From: Epiperipatus broadwayi
Lineage: Eukaryota > Onychophora > Udeonychophora > Euonychophora > Peripatidae
NCBI GenBank assembly: GCA_028023455.1
Contig: JAQFVV010006221.1
Coordinates: 10,087,011 to 10,151,010, forward strand
Reading direction: 5' to 3'
DNA length: 64,000 nucleotides
The notes below the pieces were generated by a model. The model searched no databases. It was not told the origin of the DNA and saw nothing but the letters and a program-made list of their open reading frames with translations. A program made the position numbers and the translations under genes. Positions 21,955-35,852 of the stretch are shown here, one piece after another (positions within the stretch are counted from its first letter, which is position 1; the number at the start of each line of letters is the position of its first letter).

Positions 21955-22243
21955 TGAATAATATTTCTGTAGCGTAATTTTCACCACATCACTTTCACAT
22001 AAGGTAGGGATTGGGTTCTATCCATTTTTAACATCTTGTGGAGTAAAACATATGATCAAAGACATGTGAAAAAGATCTATGAGACCCAAGATGCACCTTG
22101 AGATTCATAAATCTTTTTTACATGTCTTTGGTCATATGTATATGATTATGTCCCTCCACAATGTTTTAAAAATGAATACAACCTAGTCCTTATCTTGTGT
22201 AAGAGTGATGTAGTAAAAATTACACTACAGAAATATTATTTGT
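21955..22243. mobile_element. Foldback element, ~290 bp
   Basis: Arms ~21958-22085 and ~22113-22240 are reverse complements, e.g. AATATTTCTGTAG and CTACAGAAATATT at the ends. The inner part (ACATGTCTTTGGTCATATG) recalls the HHR-A sequence ACATGTATGTGGTCATGTG, so it may be a hammerhead-less relative. No core motif is found. Confidence 0.8.
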
Positions 22244-22327
22244 TACTGGATAATCTCTAGTTTAATAAATGACTAATAAAAATTATTACAATACTGTAGC
22301 ACCCCTCCCCCCGAACATTAAGGTAAT

Positions 22328-22331
<4 letters not shown>

Positions 22332-22414
<83 letters not shown>
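22332..22414. repeat. (TA)n microsatellite
   Basis: About 80 bp of pure AT dinucleotides. It underlies a spurious Tyr-Ile ORF. Confidence 0.97.
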
Positions 22415-22416
<2 letters not shown>

Positions 22417-22927
22417 TAACCTGTAATCTCGTGCATCCTCACTTCCAGATAGTATATGATATAAAATAAAATGGGTTTTAGCTCAGTTAATAATTAATAA
22501 ATAAAATATTCAGCATTAAAATTAAAATGTTTCACTAGCTCAAATTTAAAATACGAATAAGGTTCAGTTTATAAAAATAAATTAAATAAATATTTAATAT
22601 TTTCATGAGACTTGAAGTGAAAATACAGGTGACAAGATAGATTACATTGAGCCAATATCCCACAGGATACTACCTCAATGGCATAAGAACACTATCTCCC
22701 CCTTTATTACTATTTCAAATAAAAACTCATAGTATTCTTACGACTTTAATAACTTCTACTCACTAAGATTAAACTAATAATTAAGTCTTAATCTTCTATT
22801 TGTAATAATCTAGCTCAATAAAATAATCTCAGGTTCATAAAGTTTATTCTAAGTTAATTTAAAAATACAGTAGTAAAATATGAGAAGGGATTTTATGTCA
22901 TAATCTACTACACTTAAACTAATAATA

Positions 22928-22961
<34 letters not shown>

Positions 22962-23726
22962 TTCTTCATTGTTTAACTAATTCTGGATATCTTTTCATTT
23001 CGTTATATTTTTATTACCATAATAAAATAATAAAATAATTTTATATAATCTTTTATCTTCATGTAATAATATAATAAATACGTGGTAGCATATGATAATC
23101 TGATAAACAAAGGATGTGTGGCAACTGATAGCATATAATTCAGTATACTATTGTGATAACTGATTTATGACCAATAAAACAATGTAAAATTATAATTATT
23201 TAATTAAATGAATACCAATAAAATATTTAAATTCTTAAATAATTCTCTATTTATCTTTTTGTGCAAAATTATATATTTGTTTCGATTATTATGCATATAT
23301 CATGATTTCATGCAGCAATGTGGAGAAATAAATAACTCTGACACAAAATTTTTGAAATAACAAAATTTAACAAAGTTTATTACTAACAACAAATAAATAA
23401 ACAATTTATTTACACTATTTACAGTGGATATCCTTAACTTTTTTACTTTACAGTTTGATCTACCGGGTTATAAAAAAAATAATTTATATTTCAATTATAT
23501 CTTTATTTAGATTTAGGACAAAATTTAAAAAAAATGTTACTATTTGGTTTCTCATTATGGTTAACTTATTACAAATATATTTATCTACTTTATTAGCAAT
23601 AGCATTTTATCCTTAATATTATTAAACTATCATATTTTAAAAAATTCATACCTAGAAAACATTCTATAGAAAACAAAATTTTATAATGAGTATGGATTTC
23701 TCAAAATATTAAAAAAAATTTCATCT
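22415..23726. other. No gene; AT-rich with a (TAA)n tract
   Basis: (AAT)n lies at 22921-22962. The rest is AT-rich DNA without recognisable coding content. Confidence 0.6.
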
Positions 23727-26700
23727 TGCAAAGTCAAAGATGTTACACAAAATATTATCCAAAAATTCAGTACTAGATTTTAGTATTTATCACACAATGT
23801 TTACTAATCATAATATATTCTTCTTTAAGCCTTACTTTAGTATGATATAAGTGTAATCATCAATATATTTCTGTTAATCAATAAACAAAAAAATATACTA
23901 TGCATATTGTTTACATAATTTACTTTGTACTATTGTATTTTAAAAATATGCAATACTTATTTTTCTCTTAAAAAAAAAAAATACTAAAGCCTTTAAAATT
24001 ATTATCACTTTAAAGAAAATATCTTTGTTTAGATACTTTATTTTAAAAAAGTTTATATTTCATTTCCGAAATAAAATACAAAATATATTCTATGATTCTT
24101 TTCTTTCCTTAGGATACTTTGGATCTTCAATTTTAAGCTATAACATCCTATTCCTTCTAAGCAAATAAACCAATCTTATACAAAACGATAGCATAACCTA
24201 AGTTCTAAATTATTTATCATTTCTCTTAAACATATCTTACTAAACGATGCAGTTACATGAAATAAAGATAGCGAAAACAGATGCATAGGATTAAGTCAGA
24301 AAGCTAGAGTATTACTCTTAACATATCTCAAAATCATGGCACAGTGCGAAGAGGTATGACATTTACCTGCCTAATATTCTCTAGTACAGGCACGATGTTA
24401 AAGCTATTTCTTCAGCTTTATTAGAACATCAAATATTTAAAGAAATATAAACACTGTCCAATAAAATGTGTATCAGTCATAGGGCTTTGTTAACTATGCT
24501 GATATTCACATAAAGACTAAATATTATTTCCATTCCTTATAACATCCTATTTCTTAAAACATCATCTTGGTTTCCTGTTCACTAAGTACTTCCAAGCCAC
24601 TATCTCAACATTATTTCTCAAGATTTTCCACATCTTACATCGATAAATAACTATCTCCATTTACAAAACAATAAATAAAATTCATTAATAGTTAAACAAT
24701 CTAGCTGTTCCACAAGAAAATTCTGCTTACTTCATTATTCTATATGTCTAATCATATACAATCTACTTAGACAATATTTGAATATCCAATAACATGAAAA
24801 TTTTAAAAGAATCACATAATTATTTGTTATGTTGGATTATATCACTAATAAAAAAAAAAAAAAAAAAATCGTATGCATATTTTCAAATCAATCCTATCTC
24901 ATAATGTTTTTTAAAATGTTGTATGAAATGCGGTACATATAAGTAAAAAAACTTTTACACTTCATTCTTCCAATTTATGGATGATCTAAAGAAAACAAAA
25001 AAAATATACATTATAAATTATCAATAGTTATTATTATTACCAATAACCTTTATCTAGTCATCGTGTTCAGTAGGCTTCCTTTATCCACTTGAGCATTGCA
25101 GATATAAAAAAAATTCACACCCATACACTTTATATTAAAATATTTTCAGCTAAATTATTAGATTGTTATATTATAAAATTTTAATATTAATAAATTAATG
25201 TTTTTATGTTTTTCCTAATCTTATATAAAAATTTAGATTTAAACTAGGTTAACAAAATAAAAGGAATCAAAACTATAATTACATATTTTCTTGATGATAG
25301 TTCCTGATAAGTCCAAAATGTTTATTATTTTCTCTAGAGTTTTTAAAAATGTCCTCCTCCAAGAGCGTTAAAGTTTAAAATAAAAATAATTATTAATCCA
25401 TTTAGTAAAATTTATAGAAAATAATCCTTGGTTTTAGTATTTAGGATGATAATTATTAAATCATAATATTAATGAATCCCGTGAAGCTTCTTAATCTTCT
25501 TTACCAATATTCTCTGCATATCCGATGCATCAATCCATCTAATTTAACTTTAAAAATATTCGATAAACTTTTAAGTACTATTTGTATTTCCATGGATCCA
25601 TCTTTTATTCAACTATGTGTTCACTTTTTTATATATGTTTCCTTCTTGATACATTTAAACTTTCATTTGGTATTTTTATAAATCTCTTTTAAAAATAAAA
25701 AAAAACTTCAAGTACTTTTAAACAAATCTTTTCTAAATACATTTTAAATAATTCTAAGACCGGATATTTTAATATCAAAAATGCTTCTGTAACATATTCT
25801 CCTGGGTTCTTTCTTTAATTCTTGAAAATATTTTTAAAAAAATGTTACCTTCAGAAAGGATACAACATTTTACTCCTTTTGATATAATATTATATAAAAT
25901 GATTCATGAAATATAATTGTCTTATTACTATTTAAAAAAATAAATCTTGGATAAGCTTATAATAATACATTTCAATACATTTTTTAGACTCCGTATAATG
26001 TTCGAGCTGTGGTTTTTTATGTACCAGAACAGTTCTCCGGTGAAGTATTAATAAAGCTGTATCAATAAATATTTCAAATATTTTTTCAGCATTACAACTT
26101 ATATTTATTTTATTTCGTAGTATATCCATCCTTTATTGCGAAGTTTAGGTTAAATTTTTAGATAAAAGACGACTGGTAAGTACTTTAAAAATTAGAAAAT
26201 CATTTCCATGAAGTTTCTAAATGATAATATTTTAACACCCTCTTTTGCAAAAATACTTTTAAAAATTATCAATTAGTTTTTTTGCAAATAAAATGATAAG
26301 AAAGTACTAAAAAAAATTGACTAAAATAAAAATTTTAAAATACTATCTTTTTGATAGTTATAATTTACCTTTTTCCAGTTTCAATACATTATTAATCTCC
26401 CCTTATACCTCCGTGCAATTCATATTTATAGTCTGTAATAATACCTCATTTGATTGGTTGATTCTTACTTTAACTTGAGAACAAATTTACATATTTTCAG
26501 TTTATAGCAGAATTATATTTGAAAACAGAAAATTATGACGTAATGAACTTAAAATATTATTTAAAATATTACTTTTGAATAAATTATTATTTTATTAAAA
26601 CTATTTAAACATTTAAAAGAACTTTTAAAACAATTTTAATAACTTATTCCATTTATCTATTTTTATTTAAACAAAATATTTAATTTTTTTATTAACTGTA

Positions 26701-27410
26701 TTCATCTTTATTACATCATTTAAGCATGTTATACGATAGTTAACTTAATATTTATTATTATTTGCTTTTATGATAGGCAATAATTCTATCCAATTCTATA
26801 ATATAACTTTTAAAATATTTTAAACTTTGTTATTAATTCAAACAAGCGTGTGTGTGAACGTATGTAATATACAAGTCACATGATCAATAACTTTGACAGA
26901 CAATTTTCAATCTATTTCTCTGCCTAGACTAATAAAATTGATACACTTATTATATTATATAATATAATTATAAAATTTGGAAGAACAATTTAGAAAATAT
27001 AGAATTAAATACAATTCTCACCATCATAAAGTTTATTTTTAAAATATATTATATTAATTTTGACTATTAAATATGATTATAAATTTAAACACTGTATTTA
27101 TTAACTTATCAGTTTTAAACTATTAAAATCAAATTTATTAAATATACTTTTAATTATTTATAACTGTGTTATTTAATATGGCCAGCTTTTACAACCATAT
27201 GCAACAATATTTAAAGCTTTACATAACTATTTTTTAAATAATTCACTATAATTTTATATACTACGTATTTGCTTTAACCTCAAATTGTACTTTAAAAATA
27301 TAATCGACAAACTATAATTAATGTATTAAAAGAACATATTCTAAAATTTAAAATTTTTAGTAATTGACTGTTATGAACTATTACTGACCGATAGAAAAGG
27401 GCACAATATA
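23727..27410. repeat. Long direct repeat, copy 1 (~3.7 kb)
   Basis: It starts TGCAAAGTCAAAGATGTTAC and ends AAAAGGGCACAATATA. The segment recurs at 29504-33176 with roughly 90-95% identity by eye and many A/T-run length differences. It is very AT-rich. The only frame kept in part in both copies is a short minus-strand one (25932-26129), containing SCNAEKIFEIFIDTALL; the shared frame is probably just residual similarity. The ends TG...CA would suit an LTR, but no target duplication, primer site or pol gene is seen between the copies. Confidence 0.9.
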
Positions 27411-27414
27411 TTAT

Positions 27415-28306
27415 AACAATCGGAATGAAAGTGAAGATCAAAACTAACCGCAAACTACAATATCTGCTCTACAAGGCGCCATCTAGGCATTTAAACCTAG
27501 AAAAATTTATAGAGTAGGCAGATACGCGCTGTTAAGATTCCACTTTATCTAAATATTCCGATCGTTAGCCCAAGTCACTAGCTCAGCGGAGACGCAGAGA
27601 TAAAAATCTATATCTTAATTTATATCTTAAATATCAATAAATAAAAGCCACTGCCAGAAATTAACACATAAAAATATTTATTTACGCACATATAAAATAA
27701 CATTTAAATTTTGAGGAATAAATTCAACATTTTAGATTTTTCTATTAATCTTTTAATTTTACATTTAACTAAGTTTCAATGAGTTTAATATTTTATTTAG
27801 ATAGTCAAGTATGAATAGACTACATAGATCTGCATTTGAAAAGAAAATATTCTTTCCTGATTTAACCTTAGGCCACAAATTTCGCAACCAAACTGGCGCC
27901 AATCCATCTGATACATTCATGTATTCAATGTAGCATGATACGACAACACAAAATACTATACTGTCAGGAAAGTACATCTGAACAGTAAGTAGAATTAGAG
28001 AAGACATTGACTCTCCACCAACAGGAATGTCACATCTGTTGGCAAGTAGAACAATAAACAAAAAACTCCATAGGAATGGACTGCGGTCTTCTGCCGACTT
28101 ACCAACCCATCCATAGGCAAACAGAAGGTGTGTGGCATATATATGCAATCCTGCCCGAAGCGAATCTCATACTACATCTACTCATTACACAAATATATTC
28201 AATCCATTGAGCCAATTCAACTACGAAACGAATAACCTAAGATTACCCTCCCTTAATATAACTTTACAAACTATATAGCCATTCACGCCCGACTTAAATT
28301 TAACAT
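27415..28306. repeat. Dispersed ~0.85 kb repeat, copy 1 (LTR-like?)
   Basis: Shared with 56398-57246 in the same orientation. Matching landmarks are GTCACTAGCTCA near 27575, AAGCCACTGCCAGA near 27645, ATACTGTCAGGAA near 27957, ACTCCATAGGAA near 28065 and CATTCACGCC near 28280. It is richer in GC than its surroundings. On the minus strand it begins TGTTAAATTTAAGTC, as an LTR might, but the other end is not diagnostic. The 127-codon minus ORF (27765-28148) is not conserved as a frame in the other copy. Confidence 0.75.
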
Positions 28307-29503
28307 TTAGATACATTCGCACAAATGAATTTTATAAAATTTGTTTTAAAATGTTGAGTATAGATCAGCTGCACAGATTCCATGGTCAAAAACATCCCAA
28401 ATTAAACACAACCGATCAAAATACAAAGTCATCGATAAGCGTCACTTGCATAGGGAATATACAAATCCCATTAGCATTCATCGTAAGATGCTTGCAGTGA
28501 TATCGTTGACATATATTCTAATCGAATGTGAAAACCACAACATTATCAACCGCTAACGAATCTATGCAACATCTATACCCAACCTTAAATTTCATCATTT
28601 AAAATTTAAACAACAAATAATTTATACAATAAGAGAAAAAAAAAATGGAAATGATTTTTATCAATCGGAAAACATATAAAATTAAACATTATTAATTTGA
28701 TTTAAAAACTTACAAAAGTCAGATAAGAGTCCATTTTTAACATTTAAGTTGGCTTGTTTATCAATTTATAAAACTTGACAAAAGTTCTTAATTGATTTTA
28801 ATAATTGTTCATTTCATATAGCTTATGGTAGAAGAGTCCAGGTTCCTGTTTTTAATTCCCATGACGCCTCCATTGGAAGATAATGTTCTGGAGATGGCCA
28901 TAGTTGGTTCAAGGTATCACAGTCTTTTCCTTTTTCTTTTTTTAAATAGAGAGTGTGGTATGTGCATCCTACCACCTCTCAAACACACAATGCTGGAACT
29001 GCCCGAAAAAACTGTATTTCCCTTTTTATATTATCCACACAGATTCAATCAACAAAACGTCACTAATCCATCACTTTCATTAGGGTCCGAGCCAAGGCTT
29101 AGTGCTTCCATTGGTCAAGCTAATTTCTCTTTTCTTCTTATCTATCTTTCATCAGATCATTTTAATTATACAAGAGCCCACGGCTAGCTTGCTTTTCAAA
29201 CAATTTATAAACAATCATTTCCATTTACAGATTACAAGAATTAATTAATACCTGTTTTTATTTTTAAATCTTATACTTTTTTTTTTATAAAAAAGTACGT
29301 TCAAATACTTATTTATTTGTTTTTTTAAAAAAAAATATTTTTAAAGTTTGGCATCTGTGCGAATGTATATACGTTTAACAAACATTTTAATTTTAGCGTT
29401 TAGTTTTTTTACTTTTATTTGCGAACTTTTAAGTTTTTATTTCAAATTAATGTAACGACATATTTATATATCGTTACAATATATATATATATATTGAAAT
29501 TTT
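28307..29503. other. Spacer with one unrecognised 120-codon ORF
   Basis: 28825-29187 (+) encodes 120 residues, Pro/Leu/Phe-rich, with no domain I recognise. Base composition is less AT-rich over 28330-29190, which may mark an old element. I cannot support a gene. Confidence 0.45.
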
Positions 29504-32500
29504 TGCAAAGTCAAAGATGTTACACAAAATATTATCCAAAAATTCAGTACTAGATTTTAGTATTTATCACACAATGTTTACTAATCATAATATATTCTTC
29601 TTTAAGCCTTACTTTAGTATGATATAAGTGTAACCATCAATATATTTCTGTTAATCAATAAACAAAAAATATACTATGCATATTGTTTACATAATTTACT
29701 TTGTACTATTGTATTTTAAAATATGCAGTACTTATTTTCTCTTAAAAAAAATAATACTAAAGCATTTAAAATTATTATCATTTTAAAGAAAATATCTTTG
29801 TTTAGATATTTTATTTTAAAAAAGTTTATATTTCATTTCTGAAATAAAATTCAAAATATATTCGATGATTCTTTTCTTTCCTTAGGATACTTTGGATCTT
29901 CAATTTTAAGCTATAATATTCTGCTCCTTATAAGCAAATGAACTAATCTTATCCAAAAAAAAAACGATAGCATAACCTTAGTTCTAAATTATTTATCATT
30001 TCTTTTAAAATATCTTACTAAACGATGCAGTTACATGAAATAAAGATAGCGAAAACAGATGCATAGGATTAAGAAAGAAAGCTAGAATATTACTCTTAAC
30101 ATATCTCAAAATCACGGCACAGTGCGAAGAGGTATGACATTTACCTGCCTAATATCCTCTAATACAGGGACGATGTTAAAGCTATTTCTTCAGCTTTATT
30201 AGAACATCAAATATTTAAAGAAATATAAACACTGTCCAATAAAATGTGTATCAGTCATAGGGCTATGTTAACTATGCTGATAACCACATAAAAACTAAAT
30301 ATTATTTCCATTCCTTATAACATCCTATTTCTTAAAACATCATCTTGGTTTCCTGTTCACTAAGTACTTCCAAGCCACTATCTCAACATTATTTCTCAAG
30401 ATTTTCCACATCTTACATCGATAAATAACTATCTGCATTTACAAAACAATAAATAAAATTCATTAATAGTTAAACAATCTTACTATCCCATAAGAAAAGT
30501 TGCTTACTTCATTGCTCTGTATGTTTAATCATATACAATCTACTTAGATAATATTTGAATATCCAATAACATGAAAATTTTTAAAGAATCACATAATTAT
30601 TTGTTATGTTGGATTATATCACTAATAAAAAAAAAAATTGTCCTATGCATATTTTCAAATCAATCCTATCTCATAATGTTTTTTTAAAATGTTGTATGAA
30701 ATGCGGTACATATAAGTAAAAAAACTTTTACACTTCATTCTTCCAATTTATGGATGATCTAAAGAAAACAAAAAAAAATATACACTATAAATTATCAATA
30801 GTTATTATTATTACCAATAACCTTTATCTAGTCATCGTGTTCAGTAGGCTTCCTTTATCCACTTGAGCATTGCAGATATAAAAAATTCACACCCATACAC
30901 TTTATATTAAAATATTTTTAGCTAAATTATTAGATTGTTATATTATAAAATTTTAATATTAATAAAGTAATGTTTTTATGTTTTTCCTAATCTTATATAA
31001 AAATTTAGATTTAAATTAGGTTAACAAAATAAAAGGAATCAAAACTATAGTTACATATTTTCTTGACGATAGTTCCTGATAAGTCCAAAATGTTTATTAT
31101 TTTCTCTAGAGTTTTTAAAAATGTTCTTCCCCAAGTGCGTTAAAGTTTAAAACAAAATAATTATTAATCCATTTAATAAAATTTATAGAAAATAATCCTT
31201 GGTTTTAGTATTTAGTACGATAATTATTAAATCATAATATTAATTAATCCCATGAAGCTTCTTAATCTTCTCTACCAATATTCTCTGCATATCCGATGCA
31301 TCAATCCATCCAATTTAACTTTAAAAAAATATTCGATAAACTTTTAAGTACTATTTGTATTTCCATGGATCCATCTTTTATTCAACTATGTGTTCACTTT
31401 TTTTATATATGTTTCCTTCTTGATACATTTAAACTTTCGTTTGGTATTTTTATAAATCTCTTTTAAAATAAAAAACTTCAAGTACTTTTAAACAAATCTT
31501 TTCTAAATACATTTTTAAAGCAATTCTAAGACCGGATACTTTAATATCAAAACGCTTCTGTAACATATTCTCCTGGGTTCTTTCTTTAATTCATGAAAAT
31601 ATTTTTTAAAAAATGTTACCTTCAGAAAGGATATAACATTTTACTCCTTTGAATATAATATTCTATAAAATGATTCATGAGATATAATTGTCTTATTACT
31701 ATTTAAAAATAAATCTTGGATAAACTTATAAATAATACGTTTCAATACATTTTTTAGACTCTGTATAATGTCCGAGCTGTGGTTTTTATGTACCAGAACA
31801 GTTCTTCGGTGAAATATTAATAAAGCTGTATCAATAAATATTTCAAATATTTTTTCAGCATTACAACTTATATCCATTTTATTTCACAGTATATCCATTT
31901 TTATTGTGTAGTCTAGGTTAAATTTTTAGATAAAATACTACTGATAAAGGAACCTTTAAAAATTTAACAAAGCATGTTAAACGAAATTATTAAATATTTT
32001 TTAATTTACACTCTCTTTTTGCAAGTTACTTTTAAAATATTAATTAGTTTTTGCAAATAAATTATGAGAGAGCGCTAAAATTGACTAAAATAATAATTTT
32101 AAAATACTATCTCTTTGATAGCTATAATTTACCTTTCTCCGGTTTCAATACATTATTAATCTCCCCTTATACCCTCGTGCAATTCATATTTATAGTCTGT
32201 AAGTATACCTATTCCTATTGGTTAATTCTTACTTTAGCTTGAGAACAAATTTACATATTTTTAGTTTATAGCAGAATTATATTTCAAAATCAGAAATTAT
32301 GACGTAATAAAATTTAAAAAATATTATTTAAAATATTACTTTTGAATCAATTATTATTTTATTAAAATTATTTAAACATTTAAAATAACTTTTAAAATAA
32401 CCTTAATAACCTATTCCATTTAGCTATTTTTATTTAAACAAAATATTTAATTTTTATTATATCTGTATTCGTCTTTATTACATTACTTAAAACATTACAT

Positions 32501-33176
32501 ACGATAGTTAACTTAATATTTATTACTATTTACTTTTATGATAGGCAATAATTCTATCCAATTCTATAATATAACTTTTAAAATATTTTAAACTTTGTTA
32601 TTATTTCAAACAAGCGTGTGTGTGAACGTATATAGTATACAAGTCACATGATTAATAACTTTGACAGACGATTTTCAATCTATTTCTCTGCCCAGATTAA
32701 TAAAATTGATACACTTATTATATTATATAAAATAATTATAAAAATTTGGAAGAACAATTTAGAAAATATAGAACTAGATATAATTTTTACCATCACAAAG
32801 TTTATTTTAAAATATACTATATTAATTTTGACTATTTAAATATGATTACAAATTTAAATACTGTATTTATTAACTTATCAGTTTTAAACTATTAAAATCG
32901 AATTTTTAAATATACTTTTAATATTTATAGCTGTATTATTTAATATGGCCAGCTTTTACAATCATATGAAACAATATTTTAAACTTTACTTAACTACTTT
33001 TTAAATAATTCGCTATAATTTTATATACCACGTATTTTCTTTAGCTTTAAATTATACTTTAAAGATATAATTGACTTAATATAATTAATGTATTAAAAGA
33101 ACATATTTTAAATTTAAAATTTTTTAGTAATCAACTGTTATGAATTATTACCGACCTATAGAAAAGGGCACAATAT
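29504..33176. repeat. Long direct repeat, copy 2 (~3.7 kb)
   Basis: Second copy of 23727-27410 in the same orientation. It starts TGCAAAGTCAAAGATG and ends AAAAGGGCACAATATA, passing into a TA tract. The differences are mostly single bases and homopolymer lengths. Confidence 0.9.
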
Positions 33177-33697
33177 ATATATATATGCTTTACGCACAGA
33201 TAATGAAGCTGATAAAAGCAAATGAAATGAATGATATTCTACAATTTAGTAAGCTGAGTGCATTCAGGAGGATTCATACTCCCATATTCATAGCTACTGG
33301 AATATTGAGAACTATACCAATGTCAATGCAAACGTATGCAAATTAATATAAAGTGGGCTACAAAGACCATTATTAAAAAAATAAACAGATGAATTAATTA
33401 TGATGAGTTTTCTCCAAACGTCGACCTTTATAACTATCCATGTCAAAAAAATTTTTAAAGTAAAATATCTAACAAAAATATTTTTCCCATTAAATATAAT
33501 TTAAGTGAGATATTACACATATATAATAAATGTTTACAAATCTCCCAATACAATGTTTTTTTTATATATTTTTGATCACAATTCTTGTACTACATTTTAA
33601 GTTATGACAATATTTAATGATTATATTCAGTCCATAATGAAACTAACTATTTACATTAAAAAAAGTTTTCAAAGTAAGATAAGAATGAAATTAATCC
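33177..33697. other. No gene seen
   Basis: A TA tract, then AT-rich DNA. The short ORF at 33140-33346 shows no motif. Confidence 0.5.
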
Positions 33698-34437
33698 TAA
33701 CTGACTGGGCATCAACCTCCAAATGCTTGAAAGAATAGACAATTTATTAAAAACCTTAAAATTATTTAATGCTTATTAAAATACTTTGCAACAAAACCTA
33801 TAAAAATTTTAAGTCAGTGAAAGTTTTGCAGAGTCACTTTACCCAGAATTCACTTTTTCTATCTATCACATTCAATATAATAATCTTTAATTATCAAAGT
33901 AAAAAATAGTGAAATCCATCTCAGTATATGGGATTTAAATGAGATAAAACACTCTATATGTACTGCCACTCAGTGCAAGCCAGAGTAATCAATGGATTCC
34001 AGAAGACATGTGCATAAAATCCCATCTAATGCCTACTCATCCAATATCACCAGACAAGTTTCTAGCTTGTGGCCTTCGTCAGTAAGGAGCACTGGATCTG
34101 AGAGCACTGCACATAGATCTTACGATCTAATGCAACCCTTCAGCAGCCACCTTTTATCCCTACTTAACTACAAAACTATGAGTCTTAAATTAAAAACACC
34201 ATAATATTTTTAATCCAAGCTCATCAGCTGATTAGTCATATAGGTCTAAACACAGTTCAGTACCTATACATTTTGGTGACTTTGGTTCTTTAATAATTAT
34301 AGACACCACTATACTATTAGGCAGGATTGGTTTTAAGCCAATCAACATCACGTGATCACTCCTATGCTTGCTTATAACTGATATAGAGAGTTTTGTCCAT
34401 TTTAATAACAGTTATAAGAAAGCATAGTGTACCGTTT
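33698..34437. mobile_element. Composite repeat with HHR-B unit, copy 1
   Basis: It starts CCTAACTGACTGGGCATCAA and ends near AGAAAGCATAG. The same sequence recurs at 35874-36470. Inside lies an HHR-B unit (~33950-34400) that begins at the ACACTCTATATG block and ends at TATAGAGAGTTTTGTCC, with one hammerhead on the minus strand. The 70-codon plus ORF at 33992 is antisense to the ribozyme and not a gene. Confidence 0.8.
34039..34099 (-). ncRNA. HHR-B hammerhead, CTGACGA core
   Basis: Minus strand: CTGACGA (34083-34077) still fits CTGANGA. GAAA is followed by AC-UU-GU and C, giving a GUC site. Stem II is GGC/GCT with one G-U pair. The inner stem I is weakened and the outer ATCCA/TTGGAT helix is kept. 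Confidence 0.6.
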
Positions 34438-34600
34438 ATTTATATACGGTGCAAATATATTGGCATTTGGTAAAAGCTAAAAAATAAAAGTAAATTTAGA
34501 TTTTTTTTGACTATATTTATTTATTTTTTTTAAAAAAAAAAAAACGTACAATGAAAGTTAAATTATTCTTTCGTATTTTTTTTTATGTAAGTAGAAATAA
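34438..34600. other. AT-rich spacer
   Basis: Poly-T and poly-A runs; nothing recognised. Confidence 0.5.
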
Positions 34601-34606
34601 AAGTAG

Positions 34607-35310
34607 AATTGGAGAGAACAAAAGAATTCCAAAAGTAAAACAAAAAGATAAGCTAAAAGAAAAATATTTTAGCTAATTAAAGAATTAAAGATGGCCAAAA
34701 GATTCGCTAAAAAATGAGAACTTTGTAATTGAAAAATAAGTAAAGACCGTACAAGATTATGAACCAAAAATGCCATGATAATAGCATGCGCAGAAGTCTG
34801 AAAACTGGGCCTCTAGTATAAAAGGCAAAGACCAGTTTGAAGAATGTCTTGTTTTGTTTGTTTCTCTGGTCAGTCCTGGATAACAATAATACATCCAGGA
34901 TCACTCTACACTGAAATAATTCAGCATGTCGGAGTGAACCGGAGCTTCTGCGGACATCATGCCTGAAGATGTACACCAGAAAAGCCTTCATGACCGACTA
35001 GGAGAATGGACCACAAGATCAAATAATAACCAAAAGGCCGAGCTCATTCTACCCAAAAAAACTGCATAGTTATCTACTACTGAATTCACTAAACTTACCA
35101 GTAAGTTATGCTTCATTATTCCTGATTGTGACAAATTTAAGCGTTTGCAAACAAGTCGTAAAAATATACGTACATTGGGACCCCGATAGAGACTTTCATT
35201 TTTCTGTACAAGAGACTTTTGTTTATACCTGAACTTTTTAATTAATTGTTTAACTATTGTTTTTCTTATTAATGGATTTACGTCTGAATTAATGTATGTT
35301 CTCTCCAATT
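34607..35310. mobile_element. Possible unclassified element with 14 bp terminal inverted repeats
   Basis: AATTGGAGAGAACA at 34607-34620 is the exact reverse complement of 35297-35310. The interior (34770-35200) is clearly less AT-rich. On the plus strand it has a TATA-box-like TATAAAAGG near 34817. On the minus strand two ORFs (109 and 94 codons) overlap as ATGA at 34991-34988; I recognise neither, and both are basic and hydrophobic. Alternatives are a solo LTR with its promoter or a MITE. Confidence 0.4.
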
Positions 35311-35850
35311 TATTCAATTAGCAACTTAATGTGAAATATTTTAGTTTGTAAGAATAAAAATATTTCTAATATCAATTTTCATTTGTACATTATTAATAAT
35401 AGTTATTATTTTTTATTATTAAATTTATTATTAGTTTAATAAGATTTACGAATGTAATTTACCTTTGCCAGTATGTTTGAATAAGCCCATGAATAATAAT
35501 CTCAAAAAATAATTCTCGTTAAGGTATGATGCAATACCGATTAGTTTAAAAGTATTTTTTCTTTTTTTATTTGTGAAACATTATATGAAAATTTCAGCAG
35601 ATTCTTTAGAATAAAAGGATCCTGGTGCCCATATTAAATAAATTAAAAGCTGATTTCGTCGATAGCACGATTCATAACAAGTACTAGGCCGAGTTGATCA
35701 GGAAAGATAGTTATGTTTTTAGAATAATAATGAAACGTTCTTCTTTTTTTTTGAATTAAAATAAATGAAACATTTATTTTTCTTTTACATAACTTGATCA
35801 ACTCATGCATCTTTAATGCATGTAGAGACCTAGCAAAATAAAAAAGTTAA
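35311..35850. other. No gene seen
   Basis: AT-rich spacer. Confidence 0.5.
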
Positions 35851-35852
35851 TA

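Noticed and set aside
27765-28148. 127-codon minus-strand ORF as a gene
   Set aside because: The homologous region at 56.8-57.1 kb does not keep the same frame, so it is non-coding repeat sequence.
23727-33176. Complete LTR retrotransposon with 3.7 kb LTRs
   Set aside because: No target duplication, primer-binding site, polypurine tract or gag-pol coding sequence is visible between the two copies, so only a direct repeat is called.
34233-34245. Hammerhead core at CTCATCAGCTGA
   Set aside because: No GAAA box or stem follows on the minus strand.
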